Notes under the pieces: generated by a model
What the model was told of the DNA's origin: nothing
The model's database searches: none
The model's input: only the letters and a program-made list of their open reading frames with translations
Assembly: GCA_965221635.1 (NCBI GenBank)
Contig: OZ244902.1
Coordinates: forward strand, 496,001-560,000
Length of the DNA: 64,000 bases
DNA from: JAAXHB01 sp965221635
GTDB lineage: Bacteria > Actinomycetota > Acidimicrobiia > Acidimicrobiales > Aldehydirespiratoraceae
Direction of reading: 5' to 3'
Program-made: the position numbers and the translations under genes
Part shown: positions 8,120-16,638 of the stretch, one piece after another
How positions within the stretch are numbered: the stretch's first letter is position 1
Layout: each line of letters begins with the position of its first letter

Positions 8120-11100
8120 CTAGTTGGTTGGGGGGCGTTGGTTGCCGAACTCGGCGACTGTTGCGATGCCGTCTCCGTTGGTGTCCGCACGCAACGCCGG
8201 GTACTCGGCGGAGGTGCCAAAGTCCCACGCCTGATCCCAGTGGGTGTAGATGGCGCTGTGGGCGCCGCCACCGATGAGTTCAGCGGTGGTCTTGGCGAAA
8301 CCGCCTGCGCTTGTGGTGAGCCCGGTGACGGTTTGATCCCAGTAGCTGTAGATGGTGTCGCTGCTTGAGTCGGCTATGCCGACGAGCCCGCCGGTGTTCT
8401 TGTTGCCCACCACGGTTGCCCGCGAGTAGCTGTGCTGAATGCCGAAACCGTTGTTGATCCCGGCCAGGCCGCCCACACGGTTCTTTCCCGTCACCCGACC
8501 CGCGGCGTAGCTGTCGCTGATGAGCCCACCGCTGTTATGCCCAACAAGGCCACCCACACGACGGTCGCCGGCTATGTGACCGGTGGCGTAGCTGTGGGTG
8601 ATGATGCTGTTGCTGTAGCCCACCAGACCACCCGAAACTCGCCCGGTGGCGGTGACATCAACGGTGCTGTAGCTGTAGGAAACGTGGTTGACGCTCTCAC
8701 CGATGAGGCCCCCGATCCATCCGCCTGCGGTGATGTTGCCGGTGGAGGAAGCGTGGGCAACCACCGCCCAGCTCAGCCCGGCCAGCGCGCCGGTGTTGTA
8801 GGCACCGCCGGTGATGTCCACGTTGCCCAGATGCAACCGGTTCACCGCCGCGCCGAGTCGTAGCTCCGCGAACAAGCCCACGTAGTTCTGGTTGCGGTTG
8901 ATGTGCAGGTTGCGGATCGAGTGGCCGTTGCCTTCCAGGCGGGCGTCGTAGTGGCTGATGGGTAGCCAGCCCGCGCCGTTGTTCCAGTACAGGTCGCCTG
9001 AGTCTGCTTGCCCGCTTTCGTTGGTGTCGAGGTTGATGTCGGCTGTGAGTTCGTAACCCGTGCAGCCACTGTCGGGGCATCCCATGGCGTCGTACTGCCC
9101 GCCCTTGAACGCTTCGTAGTAGGCAGCGGCGTCACCCGAACCGGGGGTGCCTGTACCGGCCGGGTCCCAGCGGATCGCGTTGAGCTGCGCAGGGCTGGTC
9201 ACCTCGATCAGGCCGTCATCGTCGAGGTCGTGGTCGTTGGAGCGCTGCCGCCCGAACTCCAGCCACGAGGCCTGCCCGTCGCTGTTGAAGTCCACCATCA
9301 ACACGGGGTATTCCTTGGAGTTGCCGAAGTCCCACGCCGGGTTGCTCCAAGTGGCGAAAATTCCCGAGTACCCGACGGCGCCGACTTCGGTTTCGCTGTC
9401 GCCCTGCAGCCCGGTCTGGGTTTGTGCGGCGCCTCCGCCGGCGCTGGTGGTGGTGCCGGTGGTGGTGCTGTCCCAGTAGGCGTCGCTGTCCACCGATGCC
9501 GAATTCTCGGCGAGGCCCACCAAACCGCCAATGTTCGTTCCGGCAGTTACGGGCCCCGCGGCGTATCCCTCGTGAACGGTTCCGCCGCTCATGCGCCCGA
9601 TCAGGCCACCCACGCTGGAGCCGCTGCCACCGGGGCCGGTCACCGAACCGAACGCGTAAGCGAACTCCATGGTGGTGGACTCGGCCAACCCGATCAGCCC
9701 GCCACCGAGATGTGACTGCCCAGACGGGGCGTTCACCGTCACGTCGGACTCGGCGTATGAACGCGACACCTTGGCGTTGAGCGATCTGCCGATCAGGCCG
9801 CCCACGTCGTTTGTGCCGGTGACCGCGGCGTGTGAGTAGCTCTCGTTGATCTCCACCTGCGAGTCCTTGAACGTGCCCGCCACGCCGCCGGTGGTGCCCG
9901 AGGGCGCGTTGCCAACCACGGTGCCGGTCACCCCGACACGGCTGATCGGTGCTCGACCGGTGCCAACAAGCGCGCCCACGTCGGCCTTGTTGCCGGCCAC
10001 GGTGATGTTCACATCAGCCAGAACCACGTTGCGCAGGCTCGCAGTGGGAGCGGTCTGCGCGAACAGGCCGTAAGAGTCGTCACCACCGGCGGTTTGGTTG
10101 ATGAGCAAGTTGGAGATGGTGTGACCGTTGCCGTCGAAGGTGGCTCGGTACTTGGGCCCTATCGGCGCCCAGCCCTTGCCGGCGTTCCACCACACGCCGC
10201 CGTGATCGGTGGCGTCCACGTCACCGTCGCGGTCGGAGTCGAAATCAAGACTCGTGGTGAGTTCGTAACCGGTACACACCTGATCGTCGGTGAGGGTTTC
10301 GTCCTCGTTGCAACCCATGCCGGCCTCCGCTGTGGGGAACGCCGCCAGGTAGGTGGCACTGTCCGCATCGGCGACCGTGCCGTTGCCGTCGAGATCCCAG
10401 CGCAGCGCATTCAACTGGCGAAGACTGCCCACCTCGATCAGACCGTCATCATCGAGGTCGTAATCCAGAAGTGTCACCACCGTCACCGCAAACGTGGCCG
10501 TGCCGGTTTGGCCGTAGTAGTCGGTGGCCACCGCGCTCACCTCGGCGGCGCCGGCCGCCACCCCGGTGATGGTGATCACTGTTCCGGTGGTGTCCAACAC
10601 GGCTGTTGCCGCCGTGGAATCCGAACTTGACACTGTGTACGTCAAGGCGCCTTGGGTGCCCACGTCGAACACCTCCGCACCGGCGGATTCAATGTGCACC
10701 GAGGCTTGCCCGGACACCGCAATCGTGTGTGCGGCGATCGGATTGGTCACCGAAGGGGCGCTGGTGTCTCGCTGGGTTCCGAACTCGGCCCAACTCGAGG
10801 CGCCGTCCCCGTCGAAGTCAGCCACCAACGCCGGATATTCGATCTCGTTGCCGAAATGCCACGACGAGTCCGCCCAGGTGCTGTAGATCCCGGTGTAGGT
10901 GTCGGCGTTGACAGTGGCGTCGGTTTCGGACCGCAACTGCGAGGTGGTTTTGGCGGTTCCGCCGCCCGCGCTGGTGGCCGCAGTGGTGGCAACGGAATCC
11001 CAGTACGCGTCCGAATCCACCGTTGCGCCGCCTGAGGCGCTTCCCACGAGCCCCCCTAGATCACCCGGAAAGGCCGCGTAGTTGCCGTACTGGACCGAAC

Positions 11101-14029
11101 CCGCCGCGAATCCCTCACGAACCTGGCCACCATCTGCTGACCCGACCAATCCACCCACATCGGTGCTGGCATTCCACGGCGCGGACACGGCGGACTTGGA
11201 ATAGCCGTACTCGATGGTTGCGCCGTTGGCGAAGCCCACAAGCCCACCCACTCGGTGCCGGCCTCCGTCGGAGTTTGTGTTCGATACCGGTCCGGTGGAG
11301 TAACTGCGAGTGAGGTTGATGCTTGATGCTCGGCCCAGCACACCGCCCACGTCGTTGCTGCCTGTCACCGCGGCGGTTGAGTAACTGTCGGCCATCGTCA
11401 CCGAGAGTCCTCTCAGGATTCCCACGATGCCGCCTGTGGTGCCCTGATTGCCGGTGCCCGACACCGTCCCGGTCACACCAACACGGCTGATCGCCGCACG
11501 GGCGGTGCCGGCCAGAGCGCCCACGTCGGGCTTGTCTCCCACCACGGAAATGTCCACGTCGGCCAAAACCAAGCCGCTTATGGCCGCGCCAACACCGATG
11601 TGTTCGAACAGGCCGAAGGACTCGTTGCCGCCTTCGGGTTCGTCGATGTACAGGTTTGAGATCGTGTGCCCGTTGCCCTTGAACGTCACGCTGTATGAGT
11701 TCGAGTCGTCACCGATCGGATCCCAGCCCTTGCCGCTGTTCCAGTAGGCCCCGGCGTGATCGGCGGCGTCCACATCCCCGTCTCCGTCACTGTCGAAGTC
11801 AAGGTCCGACATCAGTTCGTAGCCGTCACAACCGTCGGTGGGGCAGCCCATGGCAGTGATCGGGCTCGGGAATGCCGTCCGGTAAGCAGCAGCATTGCCG
11901 GCTGCATCGGCGGTGCCGTTGCCGTTGAGGTCCCAACGCATGGCATTGAGCTGAGCCAGGTCGCGAATCTCAAGCAAACCGTCGTTGTCGCCGTCGTAGT
12001 CGACGTTGGTGCTCACCGACACGTTCACGGTGGTGCTCACGCTCGCACCGTCGGCGTCAGTCGCGGTGATCACCAGCGGGCGATCTCCCGAGGCGTTCGC
12101 GATCACGTTCACCGTTGCGGTGGCCGCGTCGACTCTCGCAGAGTGATACGACTCGTGCAGGGTCGACACTGAGTAGTTGAGCGTGGTGCCGTCGGGATCG
12201 GTGAACACCGCGGCGCCGGAGGTTTCGAGAGGGATTGAACCCTGCCCGTACAAGGGAAGGCTCAGCGTGGCGACCGGGTTTGTGACGGTCGGGAATCCGT
12301 GGCCCGAAGCCACCGGGAACTCCACGAAGACGGCGCCGTGAGAATCGGTGGCCGTGACCCGAATCGTGGCCGTGCCCTTGGCCACACCGGTGATGGTGAC
12401 CGTGTCGGTGGCGCTGTTCAACGCCACGGTGGCCACCGAGGTGTCCGAAGAGGTGACGCTGTAGGTGGGCTTGTCGTTGCTGCAGTATCCGAACACCGGG
12501 TTTGTGCCCGCCAGGGCAACCGTCGCGGTGGCGCCCACCGACACGTGCTGACCGGTGATGTCCCGGTTCTTGTGTACGCGCGTGTTGACGCGCTGGGTGC
12601 CGAACTCCGACCAAGTGGCGGCGCCGTCACCGTTGAAGTCCGCCACAATAGCGGGATACACACAAGACGTGCCGAAATCCCATTCCGCTGTTGTCCAATC
12701 GCTGTAAATCCCCGTGTAGCCGGCAGCGGCAACGGTGGTGTTGGTGTCGATTTGCAGCTCCGAGGTGGTCTTGCCGGTGCCGCCGTCGCTGGTGGACTGA
12801 CCCGTTGAGGTGGTGTCCCAATACGAGTCGGCGCTCACAACGCTGGAGTTGTCGAACTTGTAACCCAGCAATCCGCCGACATCACCGGATGGGCCGTCGG
12901 ACACCGCGCCGGTGGCGAAGGACTCGGAGATTTCCGAGAGGGTCAACTGTCCCGCCAGGCCGCCCACGTATCCGCTGGTGCTCTGAGTGACCGACACCGC
13001 ACCCGTTGCATAGGACTGGATGACTTTGCTGTAGGCGTACACATCGCCGATGAGGCCGCCTACTCGGCAGAGCTTGCAGTTGCTTTCGGTGACCGCGCCG
13101 GTGGCGTAGCTGCGCTTCGCCGTGGAGTTGCGCAGTGTTCCGATCAGTCCGCCTGCGGCCACCGCGCCGTCCGAAACGTGGACGGTCACCGAGGCGGTGG
13201 AGTAACTGTCGGTGGTGGACGCGGCGTCTGCTCCGTCGGGGGTTCTTTGGTATCCGACCAGTCCACCTGCGTGGGTCAGAGATCCGAGGGGAGGCGACAG
13301 GTTGCTCACGTTCACCGCGCCGGTGGAGTACACGGCGCGCAACTTGCCGCTGCTGTGCCCGGCCAGCGCCCCCACCTTCAGGTTGGCTCCGCTCGCGGTT
13401 ATCGAAACGTCCGGCAGGCCGAGATGACGCACCTCGCCAGCAGTGCCGACCTTGGCGAACAAGCCGAGTTCGGTGAGGGAGGCTGCGTCTTGTGCGTTGA
13501 TGTAGAGGTTCGAAATGGTGCGGTTGTTGCCGTCCAGGATGGCGGTGTATTCGCCGCCGATTGGCGTCCATCCCGCGCCGGAGTTCCAGTACGCGCCGTT
13601 GTGATCCGATGCGTCCACGTCGCCGTCGTTGTCCGAGTCGAAGTCCAGGTTGGCGTTGAGTTCGTAGCCGGTGCATGTGGGAGTCACCGCCTGCGAGTCA
13701 CATCCCATCGCCGGCGCGGCGTTGGGGAACGCAGCGTCATAAGACGCCTGGTCCGCGGCTGCCACGGTGCCATCGCCGTCCAGATCCCAGCGCAACGCAT
13801 TGAACTGCGCCAGATTGGCGATCTCTATGAGGCCGTCGTCGTCGGTGTCGTAATCGTTGGACAAGGCTTGAGCACCCAGCGGCACCGGTGTCGCGACAAC
13901 AAGCAAAGCCGCCACCAACGCCATGGCCGCCGAGGCCACGGCCAGCTGCACCCACCAAACCCGGCATCTGGGTGGCAGACTGATTCCGATCACTTCGCGA
14001 TCTACAGTGTCTCGGGCATTATCCCACAT
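8120..14029 (-). CDS. giant secreted GLUG-repeat protein with EF-hand-like module borders
   Basis: This is a 1,969-residue exported protein. ATG 14029 is preceded by GGAGGT. A basic N-terminus and a hydrophobic stretch (about residues 28-53, ending near PLGAQA) form a signal peptide or anchor. Four modules follow, near residues 57-477, 675-1086, 1187-1595 and 1596-1969. Each opens with a Ca-binding-like DYDxDxDGLIE segment, has a Cys pair (AMGCPTDGCDGYEL and similar) and carries many GLUG motifs (VGGLVG, HSYATG). Each closes with a tryptophan plus EYPAL and a DxNGDG...EFGxQR cap. Ig/cadherin-like segments (ITGVAKGTATIRVTATD, VFTDPDG) link modules 1-2 and 2-3. No C-terminal anchor is visible. 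It is probably an adhesin or surface structural protein (inference). Confidence 0.8.
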   Translation of the reverse strand: MWDNARDTVDREVIGISLPPRCRVWWVQLAVASAAMALVAALLVVATPVPLGAQALSNDYDTDDDGLIEIANLAQFNALRWDLDGDGTVAAADQASYDAAFPNAAPAMGCDSQAVTPTCTGYELNANLDFDSDNDGDVDASDHNGAYWNSGAGWTPIGGEYTAILDGNNRTISNLYINAQDAASLTELGLFAKVGTAGEVRHLGLPDVSITASGANLKVGALAGHSSGKLRAVYSTGAVNVSNLSPPLGSLTHAGGLVGYQRTPDGADAASTTDSYSTASVTVHVSDGAVAAGGLIGTLRNSTAKRSYATGAVTESNCKLCRVGGLIGDVYAYSKVIQSYATGAVSVTQSTSGYVGGLAGQLTLSEISESFATGAVSDGPSGDVGGLLGYKFDNSSVVSADSYWDTTSTGQSTSDGGTGKTTSELQIDTNTTVAAAGYTGIYSDWTTAEWDFGTSCVYPAIVADFNGDGAATWSEFGTQRVNTRVHKNRDITGQHVSVGATATVALAGTNPVFGYCSNDKPTYSVTSSDTSVATVALNSATDTVTITGVAKGTATIRVTATDSHGAVFVEFPVASGHGFPTVTNPVATLSLPLYGQGSIPLETSGAAVFTDPDGTTLNYSVSTLHESYHSARVDAATATVNVIANASGDRPLVITATDADGASVSTTVNVSVSTNVDYDGDNDGLLEIRDLAQLNAMRWDLNGNGTADAAGNAAAYRTAFPSPITAMGCPTDGCDGYELMSDLDFDSDGDGDVDAADHAGAYWNSGKGWDPIGDDSNSYSVTFKGNGHTISNLYIDEPEGGNESFGLFEHIGVGAAISGLVLADVDISVVGDKPDVGALAGTARAAISRVGVTGTVSGTGNQGTTGGIVGILRGLSVTMADSYSTAAVTGSNDVGGVLGRASSINLTRSYSTGPVSNTNSDGGRHRVGGLVGFANGATIEYGYSKSAVSAPWNASTDVGGLVGSADGGQVREGFAAGSVQYGNYAAFPGDLGGLVGSASGGATVDSDAYWDSVATTAATSAGGGTAKTTSQLRSETDATVNADTYTGIYSTWADSSWHFGNEIEYPALVADFDGDGASSWAEFGTQRDTSAPSVTNPIAAHTIAVSGQASVHIESAGAEVFDVGTQGALTYTVSSSDSTAATAVLDTTGTVITITGVAAGAAEVSAVATDYYGQTGTATFAVTVVTLLDYDLDDDGLIEVGSLRQLNALRWDLDGNGTVADADSATYLAAFPTAEAGMGCNEDETLTDDQVCTGYELTTSLDFDSDRDGDVDATDHGGVWWNAGKGWAPIGPKYRATFDGNGHTISNLLINQTAGGDDSYGLFAQTAPTASLRNVVLADVNITVAGNKADVGALVGTGRAPISRVGVTGTVVGNAPSGTTGGVAGTFKDSQVEINESYSHAAVTGTNDVGGLIGRSLNAKVSRSYAESDVTVNAPSGQSHLGGGLIGLAESTTMEFAYAFGSVTGPGGSGSSVGGLIGRMSGGTVHEGYAAGPVTAGTNIGGLVGLAENSASVDSDAYWDSTTTGTTTSAGGGAAQTQTGLQGDSETEVGAVGYSGIFATWSNPAWDFGNSKEYPVLMVDFNSDGQASWLEFGRQRSNDHDLDDDGLIEVTSPAQLNAIRWDPAGTGTPGSGDAAAYYEAFKGGQYDAMGCPDSGCTGYELTADINLDTNESGQADSGDLYWNNGAGWLPISHYDARLEGNGHSIRNLHINRNQNYVGLFAELRLGAAVNRLHLGNVDITGGAYNTGALAGLSWAVVAHASSTGNITAGGWIGGLIGESVNHVSYSYSTVDVTATGRVSGGLVGYSNSIITHSYATGHIAGDRRVGGLVGHNSGGLISDSYAAGRVTGKNRVGGLAGINNGFGIQHSYSRATVVGNKNTGGLVGIADSSSDTIYSYWDQTVTGLTTSAGGFAKTTAELIGGGAHSAIYTHWDQAWDFGTSAEYPALRADTNGDGIATVAEFGNQRPPTN

Positions 14030-14602
14030 TGTTTGACCTCCACAAACAGACTGGCTGGCAACGTAGCAACGCCCTCGGCTCTTGTAAAGTCGAACGTTCT
14101 AGGGTCAGGTGTTGTGGTGGATGAGGGAGAGGTATGGTCTGATCAAAATACCAAGTAGAAGTTATTTGTCCGGATTTAGAGTGTTGCCAAGAGAACTATT
14201 GTCTTGATTAGTGATTGTTGAGTAACACTCATTTGCTTTGGCCAACAAAATCCCAGCACAAGGCGGAGAAGTCACACTAATGTTGTGTTGCAGAGATCAA
14301 TAATTTGACAAGCGGATTGTGGGGACTGAGCCAATTCTGCGGGCGAGCCGAGTCTCGAGACACGCCCTGCAATCATGCAGTTTCAGGCCCACCAGGATGC
14401 CGTGCGGCAAAGAACAGTGACCGCAACCAAGAATCGGCGACGCAAACCCGAAAGACCCTGCCATGGCGCATGATGCGCCCCCACCCGTACCGCACCCCCG
14501 AATGCTGCCGCTTCGACCAACTCGATAGAGCCAGCCCCCATGCCGCCAAGCGAAGTGCTGACAGCCTCCGGCTAAGCGAGCCACATCGAAGGCCTGCGAT
14601 AT
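14030..14602. other. intergenic region with AT-rich segment and ligC-tail remnant
   Basis: No intact gene is seen. About 14100-14320 is clearly richer in A+T than its surroundings and lies upstream of the giant gene, so it probably holds its promoter. The right part holds the ligC-derived remnant listed separately. Confidence 0.5.
14467..14575 (+). pseudogene. degraded duplicate of the ligC 3' end
   Basis: This segment aligns base for base with the last ~108 bp of ligC (about 7899-8006), with roughly nine substitutions and one inserted T (CTCGATAGAGCC against CTCGAAGAGCC). The insertion shifts the frame. It encodes CRFDQLD where ligC has CRFDQLE and keeps the terminal GGCTAA. No upstream ligC sequence remains. 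Together with intact ligC it brackets the 6-kb GLUG gene in direct orientation, which suggests that a duplication or insertion event placed that gene here. Confidence 0.8.
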
Positions 14603-14869
14603 CTAGGCGCGAGACTGCGATCCAAGCGGCAGATCCTCGTTGATCCCAACAACCTTGAGGTCGGGCACCCGTTCCACATCAGCCAGAGCCGACCGCACCG
14701 CCTGTGACAGCGATTCCGCCTCCCGGTCGAAACCCAGGTACTGCACGCCGTCGCGGCTGCCGAGCAGAGCGTCGTCGCAGCCGGCTTCGAACAGCGCGTC
14801 CGCCACGGCGTCCGTGTGAAGGTCGGCACCTTCCACGATCAACAGAAAATTGAACGAATCCATCCTCAA
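14603..14869 (-). CDS. small conserved hypothetical protein, possibly truncated
   Basis: The 88-residue acidic protein starts MRMDSFNFLLIVEGADLH and continues with ALFEAGCDDALLGSRDG and a YLGFDREA segment. I recall a small actinobacterial family with this N-terminus followed by a helix-turn-helix-like C-terminal half of 30-50 residues. Here the protein stops after INEDLPLGSQSRA, so it may lack that half (from memory, not checked). The stop lies about 30 bp from the ligC-tail remnant, which fits truncation by the same rearrangement. A GGGAGG ribosome-binding site precedes the start; ATG 14863 is an alternative. Confidence 0.6.
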   Translation of the reverse strand: MRMDSFNFLLIVEGADLHTDAVADALFEAGCDDALLGSRDGVQYLGFDREAESLSQAVRSALADVERVPDLKVVGINEDLPLGSQSRA

Positions 14870-15066
14870 CCTCCCTCAGCCATGTGCTCGCACTCCCGAA
14901 GCGCAGCCAGCAGCCAACGCGCATGATCAGCAGGACTTCGCGGCGTAGAGGGCCACTGACCCCTGGGTGGCGCCTCCGACACTACCCGGTGCTTTAGCCG
15001 GTCTCGAGTGTTGCGGGGTGTGTGCTTGTGGGAGTGGGAATCCCAGCCTGACCTAGGGGTGCTTGG

Positions 15067-16143
15067 CTAGGTGTTGGCGGCGCGTTGTGGCTGTGGTGGG
15101 TTCGCCACAGGTTGTAGGTGGCGGCGGGCTTGCAGGAACGGGCTGTTTGGGGTGCCTGGTGAGAACCCTGTGATGCTGTTCACCTCTTGGGGGCTGAGCC
15201 CCTGACTGAGCATTGCCTCACCGATGTTGGCTGTGAGCCTGGGGCGCTCGGGCGTGAGTTGGTCGCTCAACGGTTCCTGACGCCGCCAACCCTTTGCGCT
15301 GAAACGCTTGTAGAGGTTGGTGCGCTCACGGACCGTGATCACCTCCAGCCGGTGCGCGCGCTCGATCAGGGCCTGCATCGAGACACCCCAGTAGCGCTTC
15401 AGGTCGTGCAACTTGCCGGTGGTGAGGTTCCGCAGTTGGGAGCGAATCAGGTTGGCCGGCATCAAGAACTCCGCCGCGAAATCGGTGGCCTCGACCTCCG
15501 GGTCGTCGGGCACACCTTGGCTGTGAAGGCACAGGTGCCCGAGTTCGTGCGCCAGCGTCAGTCGACGGCGGTCCGTTGGCGCTGCAATGTTGAGCATCAC
15601 CACCGGATGGGTACCGCTCCATTGGGACAAGCCGTCCACGCGCCGTGTTCCGAAATCCGAGTCAATGATGACGCAGCCTGCAGCTTCCATCCACTCGGCC
15701 ACGCTTCGAACGGGACCTTGCGGCATACGCCACTCGGCGCGCAGGATTCGCGCCGCGGTCGCGGGTTCGTATTCGAATGGATCAAGCCAAGGGAGGGTGA
15801 GATCACATCGAATGTCGATCTGTTCGCCGACCTTGTCCACATGCAGCCGGTACAGGTTCAGCTGGGCCTCCAGCCGTCGCCACGCCGAAGGCTTCGCCGT
15901 GGCGCGTCGGCGCATGTGAGCATGGGCGGCCAGCGCACCTTCAAGGCGCCTCGCACGTCGCAGGAGATCCGCCGTGACTCCCAATTCGGTAGCGATCCGC
16001 GACAGAGCGTCATCAGAAACATCGCGCAGGTCGTTCTCGTAGCGCGACAGCGCCGCTTGGGTGATGCCCAACCGGTCGGACAGGTCCAGTTGGGTCAGCC
16101 CTCGTGCTCTGCGGGCAGTAGCGATGGCCTCGCCCAAACTCAT
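15067..16143 (-). CDS. XRE-family regulator with ImmA/IrrE-type (M78) metallopeptidase domain
   Basis: The 358-residue protein has an N-terminal XRE helix-turn-helix (MSLGEAIATARRARGLTQL, GITQAALSRYEND) and an ImmA/IrrE peptidase domain with the zinc motif HELGH (RRLTLAHELGHLCLHSQG) and the downstream acidic/FAAEFLMP motif. I chose ATG 16143 because the HTH begins there; the frame is open upstream to 16746 but would run through the hipB gene on the other strand. Such proteins pair with toxins, mobile elements or stress regulons, where the peptidase cleaves a repressor or the protein acts as an antitoxin. It lies head-to-head with hipB (168-bp gap), in an island of defence-type genes. Confidence 0.85.
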   Translation of the reverse strand: MSLGEAIATARRARGLTQLDLSDRLGITQAALSRYENDLRDVSDDALSRIATELGVTADLLRRARRLEGALAAHAHMRRRATAKPSAWRRLEAQLNLYRLHVDKVGEQIDIRCDLTLPWLDPFEYEPATAARILRAEWRMPQGPVRSVAEWMEAAGCVIIDSDFGTRRVDGLSQWSGTHPVVMLNIAAPTDRRRLTLAHELGHLCLHSQGVPDDPEVEATDFAAEFLMPANLIRSQLRNLTTGKLHDLKRYWGVSMQALIERAHRLEVITVRERTNLYKRFSAKGWRRQEPLSDQLTPERPRLTANIGEAMLSQGLSPQEVNSITGFSPGTPNSPFLQARRHLQPVANPPQPQRAANT

Positions 16144-16276
16144 GGCCCAGAATAAACCCGGCCCCGAGTAACGGTTGGCCGGGCGGCAAGGTGTCGTTGG
16201 TGCTGGTGGCGGGCCTGGACTGGCTTGCGGGTCTTGTATGGATCCGGGGCTTGCGGAGGATGCGCGGCTCAGCGAT

Positions 16277-16311
16277 CTGTGAAGTATCTTCAGAGATAGT
16301 ATGCTTTCGAT
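16277..16311 (+). promoter_or_regulatory. hipBA promoter with inverted-repeat operator, probably leaderless
   Basis: A -10 hexamer TATGCT lies at 16300-16305 with a weak -35 CTGTGA at 16277-16282 (17-bp spacer). Transcription would begin at or very near the hipB ATG at 16312, so the mRNA would be leaderless, which is common in actinobacteria. Between the boxes is the inverted repeat TATCT-N4-AGATA (16285-16298). Its position suits autorepression by HipB; E. coli HipB binds TATCC-N8-GGATA, so the half-site resembles but does not equal it. Confidence 0.5.
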
Positions 16312-16638
16312 ATGAGTGGGGATCGACCTTTGTTGCCTCAGACTTTGGAGGCGGTTCGGTTGCTTGGCAGTCAGGTGGCTTTGGCTCGGCGTGAGCGGCG
16401 TTGGACACTTGCGGAGCTCGCCGAGCGGGTGGGGGTGTCGGTGGTGACGATCCGCAAGGTGGAGCGGGGAGATCCCAGCGTCGCTCTGGGCACCGCCCTG
16501 GAAGCAGCAGCGCTGGTGGGAGTCGTGCTGTTTGACCCCGACCCCACACGTCGAGCCTTGGAGGCCGAGATCGTACGGGCACGCCTGGCGTTGCTTCCTG
16601 CCACCGTGAGACCTCGCAAAGTCGATGACAACTTCTGA
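16312..16638 (+). CDS. hipB: HipB-like antitoxin, XRE-family DNA-binding protein
   Basis: The 108-residue protein has a helix-turn-helix at about residues 20-65 (LGSQVALARRERRWTLAELA, GVSVVTIRKVERGD). It is encoded immediately upstream of hipA, and the two frames overlap by 14 bp, implying translational coupling. By family knowledge HipB neutralises the HipA kinase and represses the operon; the inverted repeat in the promoter supports autoregulation. No Shine-Dalgarno sequence precedes ATG 16312, which fits a leaderless transcript. Confidence 0.82.
   Translation: MSGDRPLLPQTLEAVRLLGSQVALARRERRWTLAELAERVGVSVVTIRKVERGDPSVALGTALEAAALVGVVLFDPDPTRRALEAEIVRARLALLPATVRPRKVDDNF

Noticed and set aside
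14305..14643. 112-codon plus-strand frame containing the ligC-tail remnant
   Set aside because: Only its central part is ligC-derived, and it is read through a frameshift into an unrelated frame; the upstream part has no coding signs.
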